A DNA stretch of 64,000 bases, from the NCBI RefSeq assembly GCF_916618885.1, contig NZ_CAKAKH010000001.1, positions 1,054,001 through 1,118,000 of the forward strand, in the 5' to 3' direction. Of the stretch, positions 51,859 to 61,107 are shown piece by piece. The notes beneath the pieces are model-generated. The model was not told the origin of the DNA. It worked only from the letters and a program-made list of their open reading frames with translations, and did not search any database. Made by a program: the position numbers and the translations under genes. This DNA comes from Marinilactibacillus sp. Marseille-P9653 (lineage in GTDB: Bacteria > Bacillota > Bacilli > Lactobacillales > Carnobacteriaceae_A). How positions within the stretch are numbered: position 1 is the first letter of the stretch; the number at the start of each line of letters is the position of its first letter.

Positions 51859-52317
51859 ATGGAAGAGTTGACCATCAGGACAATCACCGACGAAAACTGG
51901 CGCGCAATCATCGAACTCAAAGTAGAGTCCAATCAATCCAGCTTCATCAGTCCAAATGCCGAGTCCATGCTCGAAGCATTTTACGAGACTCGTTTTAACT
52001 GGACAATTTATGGCCTATATGCCGAAAATCTACCGGTCGGCTTCGCTATGATCGGCGCCTACAATGAGGAGCATCAGTATATCTGGCTCGACCGTTTTAT
52101 GATCGACGCCCAATCCCAAAGCAAAGGCTACGGTAAAATGTTTCTCGAAAAATTGATTGCCTTCATTAGACAGAACTGGTCCGTCAAAGATATCGTGCTG
52201 AGCATCAACGAGCATAATCTAGCGGCCAAGCGCTTATATGAATCTTTCAACTTTAAAGAAACTGGCCGAATCGACGAAGAAAACGGCGAACAAATCATGG
52301 TCTTAAGCGAAAGATAG
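51859..52317 (+). CDS. GNAT-family N-acetyltransferase
   Basis: 152 residues from ATG 51859, behind AAAAGGAG. The acetyl-CoA motif is RFMIDAQSQSKGYGKMFLEKLI (about 78-100); the late NEHNLAAKRLYESFNFKETGR is the second signature. It resembles spermidine or diamine acetyltransferases of the BltD/PaiA type, but the substrate is uncertain. Its base composition is visibly richer in G and C than the neighbours (codons such as GCC, GAC, ATC), hinting at recent transfer. Confidence 0.88.
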   Translation: MEELTIRTITDENWRAIIELKVESNQSSFISPNAESMLEAFYETRFNWTIYGLYAENLPVGFAMIGAYNEEHQYIWLDRFMIDAQSQSKGYGKMFLEKLIAFIRQNWSVKDIVLSINEHNLAAKRLYESFNFKETGRIDEENGEQIMVLSER

Positions 52318-52385
52318 TGAGTCTACGCAAGCAGATAACAGAAGAGACCAGCGGAAGCTGATCTGCGATCAGAAAAGACATTATG

Positions 52386-52475
52386 ATAGTCCCTCTCGCA
52401 AGGTGGTCAAGTCTCGAGAGGGAATGAAACAGCGAGATAGTCCCTCTCGTAAGGCGGTCAGGTGACGAGAGGGAC
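52386..52475. repeat. Two tandem hairpin repeats
   Basis: TAGTCCCTCTCG, about 16 variable bases, CGAGAGGGA occurs twice, starting 51 bases apart (52387 and 52438). The stems are identical; the loops share AAGG and GGTCA with compensating differences. No T-run follows, so they are not simple terminators. It lies in a 268-base gap with no gene. Confidence 0.85.
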
Positions 52476-52535
52476 TATAATACGCAGATACCAAGCTAGT
52501 TTCCAAAATAGGCTGGCTCAAAAAAATTCAAAAAA

Positions 52536-52571
52536 ATAAGGTGCTTCCCGCAAAGGGGAGCACCTTATTAA
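52536..52571. terminator. Bidirectional terminator
   Basis: AATAAGGTGCTTCCC and GGGGAGCACCTTATT pair around GCAAA. It serves the minus-strand aminopeptidase gene and stops transcripts from the GNAT side. Confidence 0.9.
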
Positions 52572-52585
52572 AATAGTCTAGTAAA

Positions 52586-53824
52586 TTAAGCCCATGTACC
52601 TTTACGGAATACTGGAACGCGCGTACCGTCTTCACGGATACCATCAATATCCATTTCATTTGAACCAACCATGAAGTCAACATGGACATCAGAACGGTTC
52701 AAACCAGCAGCTTTCAAGTCTTCTTCAGACATTTCAGTTCCGCCTTTAAGATTGAATGCGTAAGCAGAACCCAAAGCGAAGTGATTAGAAGCATTCTCAT
52801 CAAATAGTGTATTGAAGAATGTCAGACCAGATTGTGAGATAGGAGATTCGTCTGGAACAAGTGCAACTTCACCTAAACGAGCAGATCCTTCATCAGTTTC
52901 AACAAGTTGTTGGATCACATCTTCGCCTTTTTCAGCAGTCACTTTAACGACTTTACCATTTTTGAAGTGGAATTCCATTCCTTCGATAATATTTCCTGCA
53001 TAACTTAACGGTTTAGTGGAAACAACCACACCATCTACACGATTCGCATCAGGGGCAGTGAAGACTTCTTCAGTCGGCATATTTGCCATGAAGCGTTCGC
53101 CACGTACGTTAAAGCTTCCAGCGCCTTCCCATAAATGACCATCAGGTAATCCAACCGTTAAGTCAGTTCCAGGGCCTGTGTAGTGTAAAGCAACGAATTG
53201 CTCTTTATTTAATTCTTCCGCTTTCGCTTCAAGCGTTTTATCTTTTGTTTCCCAAGTTGCAATTGGATTTTCGTCATATAGGTGAACAGCCTTGAAAATG
53301 GCATCCCATAAAGCATCTAATTGATCTTCAGTTGAATTTAAATCAGGGAATACTTTTGCTGCCCATTTTTCACCAGCAGCCGCAGCGACTAACCAGCTGA
53401 CTTTGTTGGACTGAGTCGCTTTTCTCATTGCAGATAAAGCACGACCAGCAGCCGTTTGATAAGCAGCAATCTTAGAGCTGTCTAGTCCTTGTAAAGAATC
53501 TGGATCAGAAGAACGAAGGCTGATGCGACTAGCGCCTTTTTCGATATGATCTAAACTTTCATCAACTTTATATTGCGGAATATCCGTCAAGACTTCTTGA
53601 GAAGCATGTTCAAAAGTTGAACGACTAACGATATCATCCGTCCATTTAACGATCACTTCTTTAGCACCTTTTTGATAAGCAGCTTCAGTCACCAAACGTG
53701 CAAGCGGTGCTTGGTCAACATCAACGCTTAATACTACTGTGTGACTTTCTTGTACGTTAACACCAGTCGTCACGATTAGGTCAGCGTATTTGTTCAATAA
53801 ATTGTCAAAATTTTCTAAGGTCAT
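52586..53824 (-). CDS. M29-family aminopeptidase (AmpS/PepS type)
   Basis: A 412-residue metal aminopeptidase from ATG 53824, behind TAGGAGGAATCATA; the frame is open 17 codons further up without a site. Landmarks: KWTDD near 75, LPDGHLWEGAGSFN (about 240-255), the metal-binding Glu residues in NMPTEEVFTAPD (about 262) and NHFALGSAYAFNL plus HVDFMVG at the end. It cleaves N-terminal residues from peptides in the cytoplasm. Confidence 0.93.
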   Translation of the reverse strand: MTLENFDNLLNKYADLIVTTGVNVQESHTVVLSVDVDQAPLARLVTEAAYQKGAKEVIVKWTDDIVSRSTFEHASQEVLTDIPQYKVDESLDHIEKGASRISLRSSDPDSLQGLDSSKIAAYQTAAGRALSAMRKATQSNKVSWLVAAAAGEKWAAKVFPDLNSTEDQLDALWDAIFKAVHLYDENPIATWETKDKTLEAKAEELNKEQFVALHYTGPGTDLTVGLPDGHLWEGAGSFNVRGERFMANMPTEEVFTAPDANRVDGVVVSTKPLSYAGNIIEGMEFHFKNGKVVKVTAEKGEDVIQQLVETDEGSARLGEVALVPDESPISQSGLTFFNTLFDENASNHFALGSAYAFNLKGGTEMSEEDLKAAGLNRSDVHVDFMVGSNEMDIDGIREDGTRVPVFRKGTWA

Positions 53825-54187
53825 TATGATTCCTCCTAAAATGTTAAAATGCTCACTTAATATAATATCATACAATCGACGTTATCGCGAGAAAGGGGTA
53901 ATGATAACGATTCTTACGTAAGAATTAGGGTATACTTAGCATCGAATTGTAAAATTTTGCTATTATCTAACTATCTGATATTGGTAGTATAATAACATTA
54001 GACTTACTCTTAATTAATAACAAACGTTATAAAAATGCTGAAATAACGGTGTTTTAATAACTTTTGTTTTTTAGTATACTAGATTGTGCAGTATAAATTA
54101 ACTTTTAAATACATGTTAATCGTGTTATACTTATGTGGTTATGTAGCTAAGTAAGGTAGAAAAAAATTTTTGAGGGAGTCAAAGAAG
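53825..54187. promoter_or_regulatory. Divergent control region with palindromes
   Basis: The gap between the aminopeptidase and TetR genes has a perfect 16-bp palindrome ATTCTTACGTAAGAAT (53910-53925), an outer inverted repeat GTTATC...GATAAC (53881-53908) and TAGTATACTA (54071-54080), whose TATACT may be the -10 box of the TetR gene. These are possible operators of TetR or another repressor. No gene is seen. Confidence 0.6.
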
Positions 54188-54736
54188 GTGCCAAGACAAA
54201 GAACGATATTGAGAGAAAACATACTGGATGCTTCTATGGAACTCTTACGATCGAGCGGTTTTAGTCAGTTTACAGCAAGACAAATTGCGATTAAAATGAA
54301 CTCGTCAACGCAGCCGATATATAAAGAGTTTAAAAATATGGATGACTTGAAAGTAGGCTTACTAGAGTATATAAAACAGTATCTTTCTGAAACTGTGTTC
54401 AATAGTGATCATACTACTGATTCACTTGAAGAAGTTTGTAAAAATTATATACTATTTGCCAAAAAAGAACCGACACTCTTTTCAGCAATTTATATGGATA
54501 GAGAGCTGGAAGTCGTCCAGCTTCACAACTACTCTTATGAAATGATTGAAAAGATTTTGAAAGAAACGAATTCAGATTATAATGAGAAAAATATTCTTCC
54601 GTTTCTAAATATTCTTTGGCCTAGTATACTAGGGGTAGCTATGCTAGTAGCACAAGGAAAAATACAATATGATCAAAATCAGATCAATCAGAAAGTTAAG
54701 GATATTCTAAATACCAGCTTAACTTTATTAGCCTAA
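54188..54736 (+). CDS. TetR-family transcriptional regulator
   Basis: 182 residues from GTG 54188, nine bases after GAGGGAG; the frame also opens at TTG 54170, inside the ribosome site. HTH: LLRSSGFSQFTARQIAIKMNSSTQPIYKEFKNMDDL (about 20-55). The C-terminal ligand domain is of the WHG type. Targets are unknown; the palindromes upstream and the old yellow enzyme downstream are candidates. Confidence 0.88.
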   Translation: MPRQRTILRENILDASMELLRSSGFSQFTARQIAIKMNSSTQPIYKEFKNMDDLKVGLLEYIKQYLSETVFNSDHTTDSLEEVCKNYILFAKKEPTLFSAIYMDRELEVVQLHNYSYEMIEKILKETNSDYNEKNILPFLNILWPSILGVAMLVAQGKIQYDQNQINQKVKDILNTSLTLLA

Positions 54737-54745
54737 TCACTTAAA

Positions 54746-54787
54746 AAAAGAAGACAGTCCGTTATTTCGGAATGTCTTCTTTTTTGT
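54746..54787 (+). terminator. Terminator after the TetR gene
   Basis: AAGAAGACAGTCCG and CGGAATGTCTTCTT pair around TTATTT, with six T. Confidence 0.92.
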
Positions 54788-54901
54788 ATTCGTTGAGGTT
54801 AAATGATGATTTGATGAAGACGTGATGATATGCTAACACTTCTGATCGTGAACATGATAAAATAGGTCACGATTGAATTTTTTAACATAGGAGTGTAAAA
54901 A

Positions 54902-55933
54902 ATGGCTAAATTATTCGAACCGATTCAACTGAATCGTTTAACTCTTAAAAATAGAATTGTTATGGCCCCCATGTGCATGTATGCCGTACATAATGAAGAT
55001 GGAGAATTGACCAACTTTCACAACGCGCACTATGCCAGCCGTGCAATCGGTGGGGTCGGACTGATTTTTCTTGAAGCAGCGGCCGTTTCTGAAGAAGGAC
55101 GTATCACAAACCAAGATCTTGGAATCTATAATGACAAACAAACAGTGAAACTAACGAAATTAGTCAACACGATCCATGAACTCGGTAGTAAAGTTGGTAT
55201 CCAAATTGCCCACGCAGGAAGAAAAGCAGAAGATGCACCAAATTCTGTAACACCAAGCGCAATAGCATACAGTGATGCTTACCGGACACCGGATGAACTC
55301 AGTGAAATCGGAATCGAAAAAGTCATCTCTGATTTTAAAGCTGCCGCAAAACGTGCTGAAACAGCAGGCTTTGACGCCATTCAGATCCACGCAGCTCACG
55401 GCTATCTAATTAATCAATTCCTGTCTCCACTAACAAACAAACGAACCGATGCTTACGGCGCTCAGTCACTCGAGAATCGATTCAGAATACTAAAAGAAAT
55501 CATAGAACAGACCAAGACCGTTTATACTGGAAATATCTGGGTACGATTCTCTGCAACAGACTATGATGCAGATAGTACAACACTTGAAGAATATGACCAG
55601 ATCAATCAATGGTTAAAGGAACTGGAAGTAGATGTTGTCGATGTATCGACCGGCGGACTGCTACCTAGAAAACCGGATGCCATTTATCCTGGTTATCAGA
55701 CAAAATATGCGCGTCATTTCAAGGAACACTCAGATCTTTTGATTTCAACAGTGGGTAAACTAGGTGATCCAGAATTAGCAAACTATGTACTGGAATCTGG
55801 TCAAGCGGACTTAGTCTCATTAGGTAGACCATTACTCAGAAATCCAAACTGGGCAGCAGCTGCTGCAAAAGCTCTGCATGAGCAACACTTCGAACCTTTT
55901 AATCCTTCATATGGAAGAGGATTTGACGAATAA
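54902..55933 (+). CDS. namA: NADPH dehydrogenase, old yellow enzyme (YqjM/NamA type)
   Basis: A 343-residue FMN enzyme that reduces activated C=C bonds. YqjM-class hallmarks: Cys in NRIVMAPMCMYAV (about residue 25), the HAAHGYLINQFLSPLTNKRTDAYG segment (about 167-190) with the His pair, and the C-terminal LGRPLLRNPNW with the arginine finger near the end. ATG follows AGGAGTGTAAAAA. Clear full-length member; probable role in stress defence against electrophiles. Confidence 0.94.
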   Translation: MAKLFEPIQLNRLTLKNRIVMAPMCMYAVHNEDGELTNFHNAHYASRAIGGVGLIFLEAAAVSEEGRITNQDLGIYNDKQTVKLTKLVNTIHELGSKVGIQIAHAGRKAEDAPNSVTPSAIAYSDAYRTPDELSEIGIEKVISDFKAAAKRAETAGFDAIQIHAAHGYLINQFLSPLTNKRTDAYGAQSLENRFRILKEIIEQTKTVYTGNIWVRFSATDYDADSTTLEEYDQINQWLKELEVDVVDVSTGGLLPRKPDAIYPGYQTKYARHFKEHSDLLISTVGKLGDPELANYVLESGQADLVSLGRPLLRNPNWAAAAAKALHEQHFEPFNPSYGRGFDE

Positions 55934-55965
55934 ATAAAATGGTAAAACAGAATCGAGGAAACAAC

Positions 55966-56934
55966 ATGAAAACATTGTCCGTCATTATTCCTGCCTACAA
56001 CGAGGAAGAAGTACTTCCCCAGCTGATTGAAAGACTCAATGAAGTCAGTGAAAAATTAGATCGCTATGCGTTTGAATTTCTGTTCGTGAACGACGGAAGT
56101 ACCGATAAGACGTTAACTTTATTAAAAGAACTGAACAAACAAGATCCACGCATGAAGTATGTTGATCTATCAAGAAACTTTGGTAAAGAAACGGCTATGC
56201 TGGCCGGATTTGATTATGCAACTGGAGACGGCATCGTGATTTTGGACGCAGATCTCCAGCACCCACCTGAAATCATGGAAGAAATGATCTATTGGTGGGA
56301 ACAAGGATACGAAGATATCTATGCTGTTAGAAAGAAACGAGAAGGCGAGTCCTTCTTAAAGGAATGGACATCGAAAACCTATTACAAAGTCGTTCAAAAA
56401 ATGACGCCGGAAAAAGTGATTCCGCAAGCAGGAGACTTTCGTTTGCTTGATAAGAAATGTATCGTAGCCTTGAGACAACTAAGAGAACAAGAACGCTATA
56501 CTAAAGGAATGTATGGCTGGATTGGTTTCAAGAAAAAAGAGATTGCTTATTTTGCTGAAGAACGTGCAGCTGGAAAAACAAAATGGAACTACAGCAACCT
56601 TTTCAAACTAGCAATTGATGGAATCACGTCTTATAGTACAGTGCCATTAAAAATGTGGTCATACATTGGCTTTGTGATTTCAGTATTTGCCTTTGTGTTT
56701 CTAGCAGTTGAAATTGTTAAAACAATTATATACGGTACAAACGTCGCCGGATATCCGACACTTTTAGCCGCGATTCTATTTTTAGGTGGAATTCAACTCA
56801 TTTCTTTAGGAGTAATTGGAGAATACCTTGGAAGAGTCTTTGTGGAAACAAAAGGAAGACCGCCTTACTTTATTAGAGAATCGTCCGAGGAAGATGTAGA
56901 AAAGGAAGAACAAGATGATAAACCAAGTGCATGA
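55966..56934 (+). CDS. csbB: Polyprenyl-phosphate glycosyltransferase (CsbB/GtrB type)
   Basis: A GT2 enzyme of the DPM1 family (322 residues from ATG 55966): IIPAYNEEEVLPQLIE (about 6-21), NDGSTDKTL, the DXD motif LDADLQHPPE (about 94-103) and two C-terminal membrane helices (about 235 and 265). It would load a sugar, GlcNAc in CsbB, onto undecaprenyl phosphate at the inner face. The next two genes supply flippase and transferase, as in Bacillus subtilis csbB-gtcA-yfhO function. Confidence 0.9.
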   Translation: MKTLSVIIPAYNEEEVLPQLIERLNEVSEKLDRYAFEFLFVNDGSTDKTLTLLKELNKQDPRMKYVDLSRNFGKETAMLAGFDYATGDGIVILDADLQHPPEIMEEMIYWWEQGYEDIYAVRKKREGESFLKEWTSKTYYKVVQKMTPEKVIPQAGDFRLLDKKCIVALRQLREQERYTKGMYGWIGFKKKEIAYFAEERAAGKTKWNYSNLFKLAIDGITSYSTVPLKMWSYIGFVISVFAFVFLAVEIVKTIIYGTNVAGYPTLLAAILFLGGIQLISLGVIGEYLGRVFVETKGRPPYFIRESSEEDVEKEEQDDKPSA

Positions 56935-57337
56935 GCTTTATAAAAAATACGAAGAAGTGATTAGCTACCTGTTTTTCGGCGTACTCGCAACAATTGTGAA
57001 CATCGCCGTATTTTACCTATTTGATACGGTTTTAGATGTACCGTATCTCTATGCGAATGCCATATCTATTGTTGCAGCCATTTTATTCGCATTCGTTACT
57101 AACAAGCTTTATGTCTTTAAATCACAATCAGCAAGCAAAGGAGAAGCCTTCAAGGAGTTCTACCTGTTCGTAGGATTCAGGCTGCTATCTGGAGTGTTTG
57201 ACATGCTTAGCATGTTTATCCTTGTTGATTTCTTGACTATTAATACAAATGTTTCAAAAATAATCACACAATTTATCGTCGTTGTTGTCAACTACGTCTT
57301 CAGTAAGTGGTTTATTTTCAAACAGAAAGAAGGCTAA
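56915..57337 (+). CDS. gtcA: GtrA-family flippase
   Basis: 140 residues with four membrane helices; YLFFGVLATIVNIAVFYLFD start, AFVTNKLYVFKS and NYVFSKWFIFK are the GtrA signatures. It probably moves the lipid-linked sugar across the membrane. It overlaps the glycosyltransferase gene by 20 bases. Confidence 0.92.
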   Translation: MINQVHELYKKYEEVISYLFFGVLATIVNIAVFYLFDTVLDVPYLYANAISIVAAILFAFVTNKLYVFKSQSASKGEAFKEFYLFVGFRLLSGVFDMLSMFILVDFLTINTNVSKIITQFIVVVVNYVFSKWFIFKQKEG

Positions 57338-57338
57338 A

Positions 57339-60059
57339 ATGATTGTAGTAAAACAGTCCTATAAAGAACAAATCACTAAGCATACGCTTTTAATCTACAC
57401 GGTCTTGTTCATCGGAATGATGGCAACAGTTTTTGGCGCCTATTTTCTTTCAGCAGGAGCGTCTTTTATTTGGACGACAGATGGTTATACCCAACATTAC
57501 TTATTATTTCATGATTATCTAGAAAAACTTAGAGCCCTCTTTAGTGGACAAGGATTTGCGATGTGGGACTGGACGATTGGCATGGGGGCCGATGTGATTC
57601 AGTCTTATGGATATTATGTGATCGGAGATCCGTTCGTCTATCTGGGCTTACTATTTCCAGAATCAATGACAGAGTTTGCCTATCATGCACTGATTTTTTT
57701 AAGGATTTGGAGTATTGGTGCGGTATTTTTACTCTACGCTCGAAAAATGCAGTTCTCGCATCAGGCTGGGCTTGTAGGAGCCATTCTCTATGCATTCGCC
57801 AATTACGGCATTTTTAGTATGTCGAGGCATCCGTTCTTTGTATTACCGCTAATCTGGTACGCTTTACTCTGTTTAGGGGTAGAGAAGATTCTTAAAAAAG
57901 AATTTAGTGCAGTTTTTACCCTTGCTGTTACGCTTAGTGCAGTGAGTAATTTCTATTTCTTCTATAAATTGACGATTCTGATTCTATTATATGCAGTGGT
58001 TCGCTACTTTATGATCTATAAGGCAACACAAGCATTCTGGAAAGCTTTCTTGAGAACGACCATTGCTTATATTATTGGGTTGATGATTGCTGCGGTCGTT
58101 TTTATTCCGATCGTTTACGGATTTTTGAACTCTTCAAGAAGTCCTGGTGGAATAGAAATCAATTGGTTTATCTATCCACTAGAGTACTATCTTGCACTAT
58201 TCAAACATGCTATTTCACCAGGAAGCTATTTCTGGACAATTGGTGGATTTTCATTACTTTCATTTGTAGCACTAGTTTCAGTCAAGAAAAATGCAGGATT
58301 CAGTGCTATTAAAATCATTTTGACCGTACTCACTGTGTTTTTACTGTTCCCGTTTTTTGGATCATTTATGAACGGCCTATCCGGTCCGTATAATCGCTTT
58401 TCATTCGTCTTTGCTTTTTTTATGGCTCTAGCAGGAGCCTATCTAATGGATCAAAATGGACGATTCGCGCCGAATGCAAAAATGAAATCCGCTTTGCTTT
58501 TAGCAAGTTATACCTTACTATCTCTATTGGCTTTTGTGTTTCCAGAAGTATTGACTAGCTATATGCTTGTGCCAGTCTTAATTGGCTGGACATTCTGGTG
58601 GGTCATGTTTTCAGCAAAAGTCACTGACAATGTAACAAGGAATCGAATAATTCTAAGTCTGGTCGTTTTGAATATGGGGCTGAATACCGCGGCTTATTAC
58701 TATCCTTTTGGTGGGAATATGATCTCTAATGTACTAGACTATGGGACGGTCGATGATCTCTATGAGCAAGCTTTGGGTGGCTTAGAGCAATCAGAGTCAT
58801 CAGATCTAACGAATCGTGACGGAGAGGTTAACCGAGTCGGTGTGACCTATGCGGACGATCAAATTAAAAATCAATTGATTTATTTGAACACGATGGGGTT
58901 GAATGCTTACCTCTCTATTTCAAATGGGCGCGTGTCTGAGTTTGCAAGAGCAATGGAAATCAGTACGTATCAAACCATTCAACCGCTTAGAAACGGTGTA
59001 GATGACCGAACAGAGTTGAATCAGTTTCTAGGTGTTCAATCTATTATCACTTCAACCGAAAATGAACCTTTACTACCTTATGGATATGAGGTAACTGAAA
59101 CGAATTCAGATGAAACCTTTATTAAAGCGGAGACGGCAAATGCTTACCCATTTGCTTATGCAGTTGATCAAGGCATTACAGAGTCTGAGTTAATGAAAAG
59201 AAATGCACTCGAAAGAGAAGCTTTACTCTTAAAAGGTGTGATCTTAGAAGATGCAGCATTCAAAAAAGCGCAATTAATGCCAATGGATACTGAACCAGTC
59301 ACAGAAGAACTGGCTTATAACTTAACGGTATCTGAAGAAACACCTGTGAAGTTAGAAAATCAGCGTTATACAACGCAAGGAAAAGGAATCAATCTAACCT
59401 TGACCGTTGAAAGACCAGAATTAATGAATAACGCAGAACTCTATGTCAGACTTAATGGATTGAAGTATCATCCTCTAGATGAATCGCCTCTATTAAGGCA
59501 ACAAACCAATTATAGAGTGAATGCATCAAATGGAAAGTCAGAAAAGAGTGTGTATCAAGCGGATCGCTTAAGTTTCAGTTCTTATTTTCATAGAGAATCG
59601 ATGCTGATTAATTTGGGATATGCAGAAGAAAGAACGGACAATCAAGTTCAGATCCAGTTCAATCGACCTGGAGAATACGAAATCGATAATATTGCTCTAT
59701 ATGCTAAACCGATTGATGGCGAGCAGCTTAATCAAGAATCGACTGACCGAAAGGAACGCGCGATGGAGATCTCTACCTTTGAGCAGGGTCGAGTAGAAGG
59801 AACGATTAATAGTTCTGGTTCTGAAATGTTGGTCACAACCACTCCTTATTCAACAGGCTGGCAAGCAACAATCAATGGAGAAGCAGTAGATCCAGTAAAA
59901 GTCAATTTAGGCTTCGTCGGACTGCCGTTGGTTGAAGGGGAGAACGCAGTAACCTTAACGTATCAGACTCCTTTCCTTAAGCTAGGTGCAGTCCTATCAA
60001 TTCTAGGATTACTATTACTAGGAGCCAATCAATTATTTTACAAAAGAAAACAACATTAA
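57339..60059 (+). CDS. yfhO: YfhO-family GT-C glycosyltransferase
   Basis: A 906-residue membrane enzyme from ATG 57339, one base after the gtcA stop. About twelve helices (15-480), with extracytoplasmic loops including the acidic ATDGYTQHYLLFHDYLEKL (about 45-63), typical of GT-C catalytic loops. The C-terminal part (about 500-870) is a large extracellular domain, and a last membrane helix lies near 880-898. YfhO transfers the flipped sugar to lipoteichoic or teichoic acid on the outer face. With csbB and gtcA it completes a three-component system. Confidence 0.92.
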   Translation: MIVVKQSYKEQITKHTLLIYTVLFIGMMATVFGAYFLSAGASFIWTTDGYTQHYLLFHDYLEKLRALFSGQGFAMWDWTIGMGADVIQSYGYYVIGDPFVYLGLLFPESMTEFAYHALIFLRIWSIGAVFLLYARKMQFSHQAGLVGAILYAFANYGIFSMSRHPFFVLPLIWYALLCLGVEKILKKEFSAVFTLAVTLSAVSNFYFFYKLTILILLYAVVRYFMIYKATQAFWKAFLRTTIAYIIGLMIAAVVFIPIVYGFLNSSRSPGGIEINWFIYPLEYYLALFKHAISPGSYFWTIGGFSLLSFVALVSVKKNAGFSAIKIILTVLTVFLLFPFFGSFMNGLSGPYNRFSFVFAFFMALAGAYLMDQNGRFAPNAKMKSALLLASYTLLSLLAFVFPEVLTSYMLVPVLIGWTFWWVMFSAKVTDNVTRNRIILSLVVLNMGLNTAAYYYPFGGNMISNVLDYGTVDDLYEQALGGLEQSESSDLTNRDGEVNRVGVTYADDQIKNQLIYLNTMGLNAYLSISNGRVSEFARAMEISTYQTIQPLRNGVDDRTELNQFLGVQSIITSTENEPLLPYGYEVTETNSDETFIKAETANAYPFAYAVDQGITESELMKRNALEREALLLKGVILEDAAFKKAQLMPMDTEPVTEELAYNLTVSEETPVKLENQRYTTQGKGINLTLTVERPELMNNAELYVRLNGLKYHPLDESPLLRQQTNYRVNASNGKSEKSVYQADRLSFSSYFHRESMLINLGYAEERTDNQVQIQFNRPGEYEIDNIALYAKPIDGEQLNQESTDRKERAMEISTFEQGRVEGTINSSGSEMLVTTTPYSTGWQATINGEAVDPVKVNLGFVGLPLVEGENAVTLTYQTPFLKLGAVLSILGLLLLGANQLFYKRKQH

Positions 60060-60098
60060 AAAAGGAGCATTCTGAGTAAAATCAGAATGCTCCTTTTA
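60058..60098. terminator. Bidirectional terminator
   Basis: AAAAGGAGCATTCTGA and TCAGAATGCTCCTTTT pair around GTAAAA. It serves yfhO and the converging aldo/keto reductase gene. Confidence 0.93.
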
Positions 60099-60111
60099 AG
60101 GTTCAGTTAAA

Positions 60112-60957
60112 TTAGAATGAGACGTTATCTGGATCTGGTGCTTCTCCAGCAGTTCCTTTAAGTCCATCGATTGTTTTCATGTCAGCATCTTCGATTTCAA
60201 AATCAAAGATATTCGCATTTTCATGAATGCGTTCTTCGTGTACAGATTTCGGAAGTGGAAGGAATCCGTGTTGTAAACTCCATTTCAAGACTAACTGAGC
60301 AATAGACTTGTCGTATTTTTCAGCTAGTTCTTTCAATTCGTCTACTTCAAAGATTTTACCTGTTCCGAGTGGGCTGTAAGCTTCAGAAACAATATTATGA
60401 GCTTGGTTGTATTTCACAATTTCTTCTTGCATAGCACTTGGGTTCAGTAAAATCTGGTTTAGAGTAGGTTCGATTTTAGCTGTTTCCATCAAAGCATCGA
60501 TATGGTGAGGGTGGAAGTTAGAAACACCTAATGCGCGGATTTTTCCGGCTTCAACAGCTTCTTCCATTGCACGCCAGCTTTGGGCGTTCGCTTCTTTCCA
60601 GTTGTCTCTGAATTTTTTTGGATTAGGCCAGTGAATGATATACAGGTCAATATAGTTTGTATCCAATTTATCAAGAGAGGCTTGAATGGCTTGTTTCGCT
60701 TCTTCATATCCGTGATCATTGTTTCCTAATTTAGTAGTGACAAAAATATCTTCACGATTTAAGCCGCTTTTTTTAAGGCCGCGACCAACGCCTGCCTCAT
60801 TTTTATAAGCAGAGGCTGTATCGATATGGCGATATCCAGCTTCTAGTGCCCAGATAACAGACTGTTCAGCATCTTCTTCGGAAGATTGCCAAGTACCAAA
60901 ACCAATCACGGGAATTTCTACACCATTTTTTAATTTATACGTATCTATTAATGACAT
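60112..60957 (-). CDS. Aldo/keto reductase
   Basis: 281 residues, NADPH-dependent (beta/alpha)8 barrel. The tetrad is visible: Asp in HIDTASAYKNE (about 46, with Tyr about 51), Lys in TTKLGNND (about 76) and His in IIHWP (about 109). The late LVLKWSLQHGFLPLPKSVHEERI binds NADPH. It resembles YvgN/2,5-diketogluconate reductases that detoxify methylglyoxal. Ribosome site AAAGAGGAATGTGAA. Confidence 0.93.
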   Translation of the reverse strand: MSLIDTYKLKNGVEIPVIGFGTWQSSEEDAEQSVIWALEAGYRHIDTASAYKNEAGVGRGLKKSGLNREDIFVTTKLGNNDHGYEEAKQAIQASLDKLDTNYIDLYIIHWPNPKKFRDNWKEANAQSWRAMEEAVEAGKIRALGVSNFHPHHIDALMETAKIEPTLNQILLNPSAMQEEIVKYNQAHNIVSEAYSPLGTGKIFEVDELKELAEKYDKSIAQLVLKWSLQHGFLPLPKSVHEERIHENANIFDFEIEDADMKTIDGLKGTAGEAPDPDNVSF

Positions 60958-61050
60958 TTCACATTCCTCTTTCCTATCTATTAATAAGTAAAAGTATACA
61001 TCAAGAAAGTCAGGAGCGCGAGTGATTGAAACTCAGATAATGGATGAATT

Positions 61051-61096
61051 AAAAAAAGCATCGATCAAACCTGTTGAGTACAGGTAATCGATGCGG
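61051..61096 (-). terminator. Terminator of the flavodoxin gene
   Basis: On the minus strand GCATCGAT and ATCGATGC pair, with an inner ACCTGT/ACAGGT stem, and are followed by seven T. Confidence 0.92.
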
Positions 61097-61107
61097 ATGA
61101 TTCAGTA

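Noticed and set aside
52386-52475. CRISPR-like direct repeats
   Set aside because: Only two units, each a long hairpin with a short connecting stretch, and no cas genes nearby.
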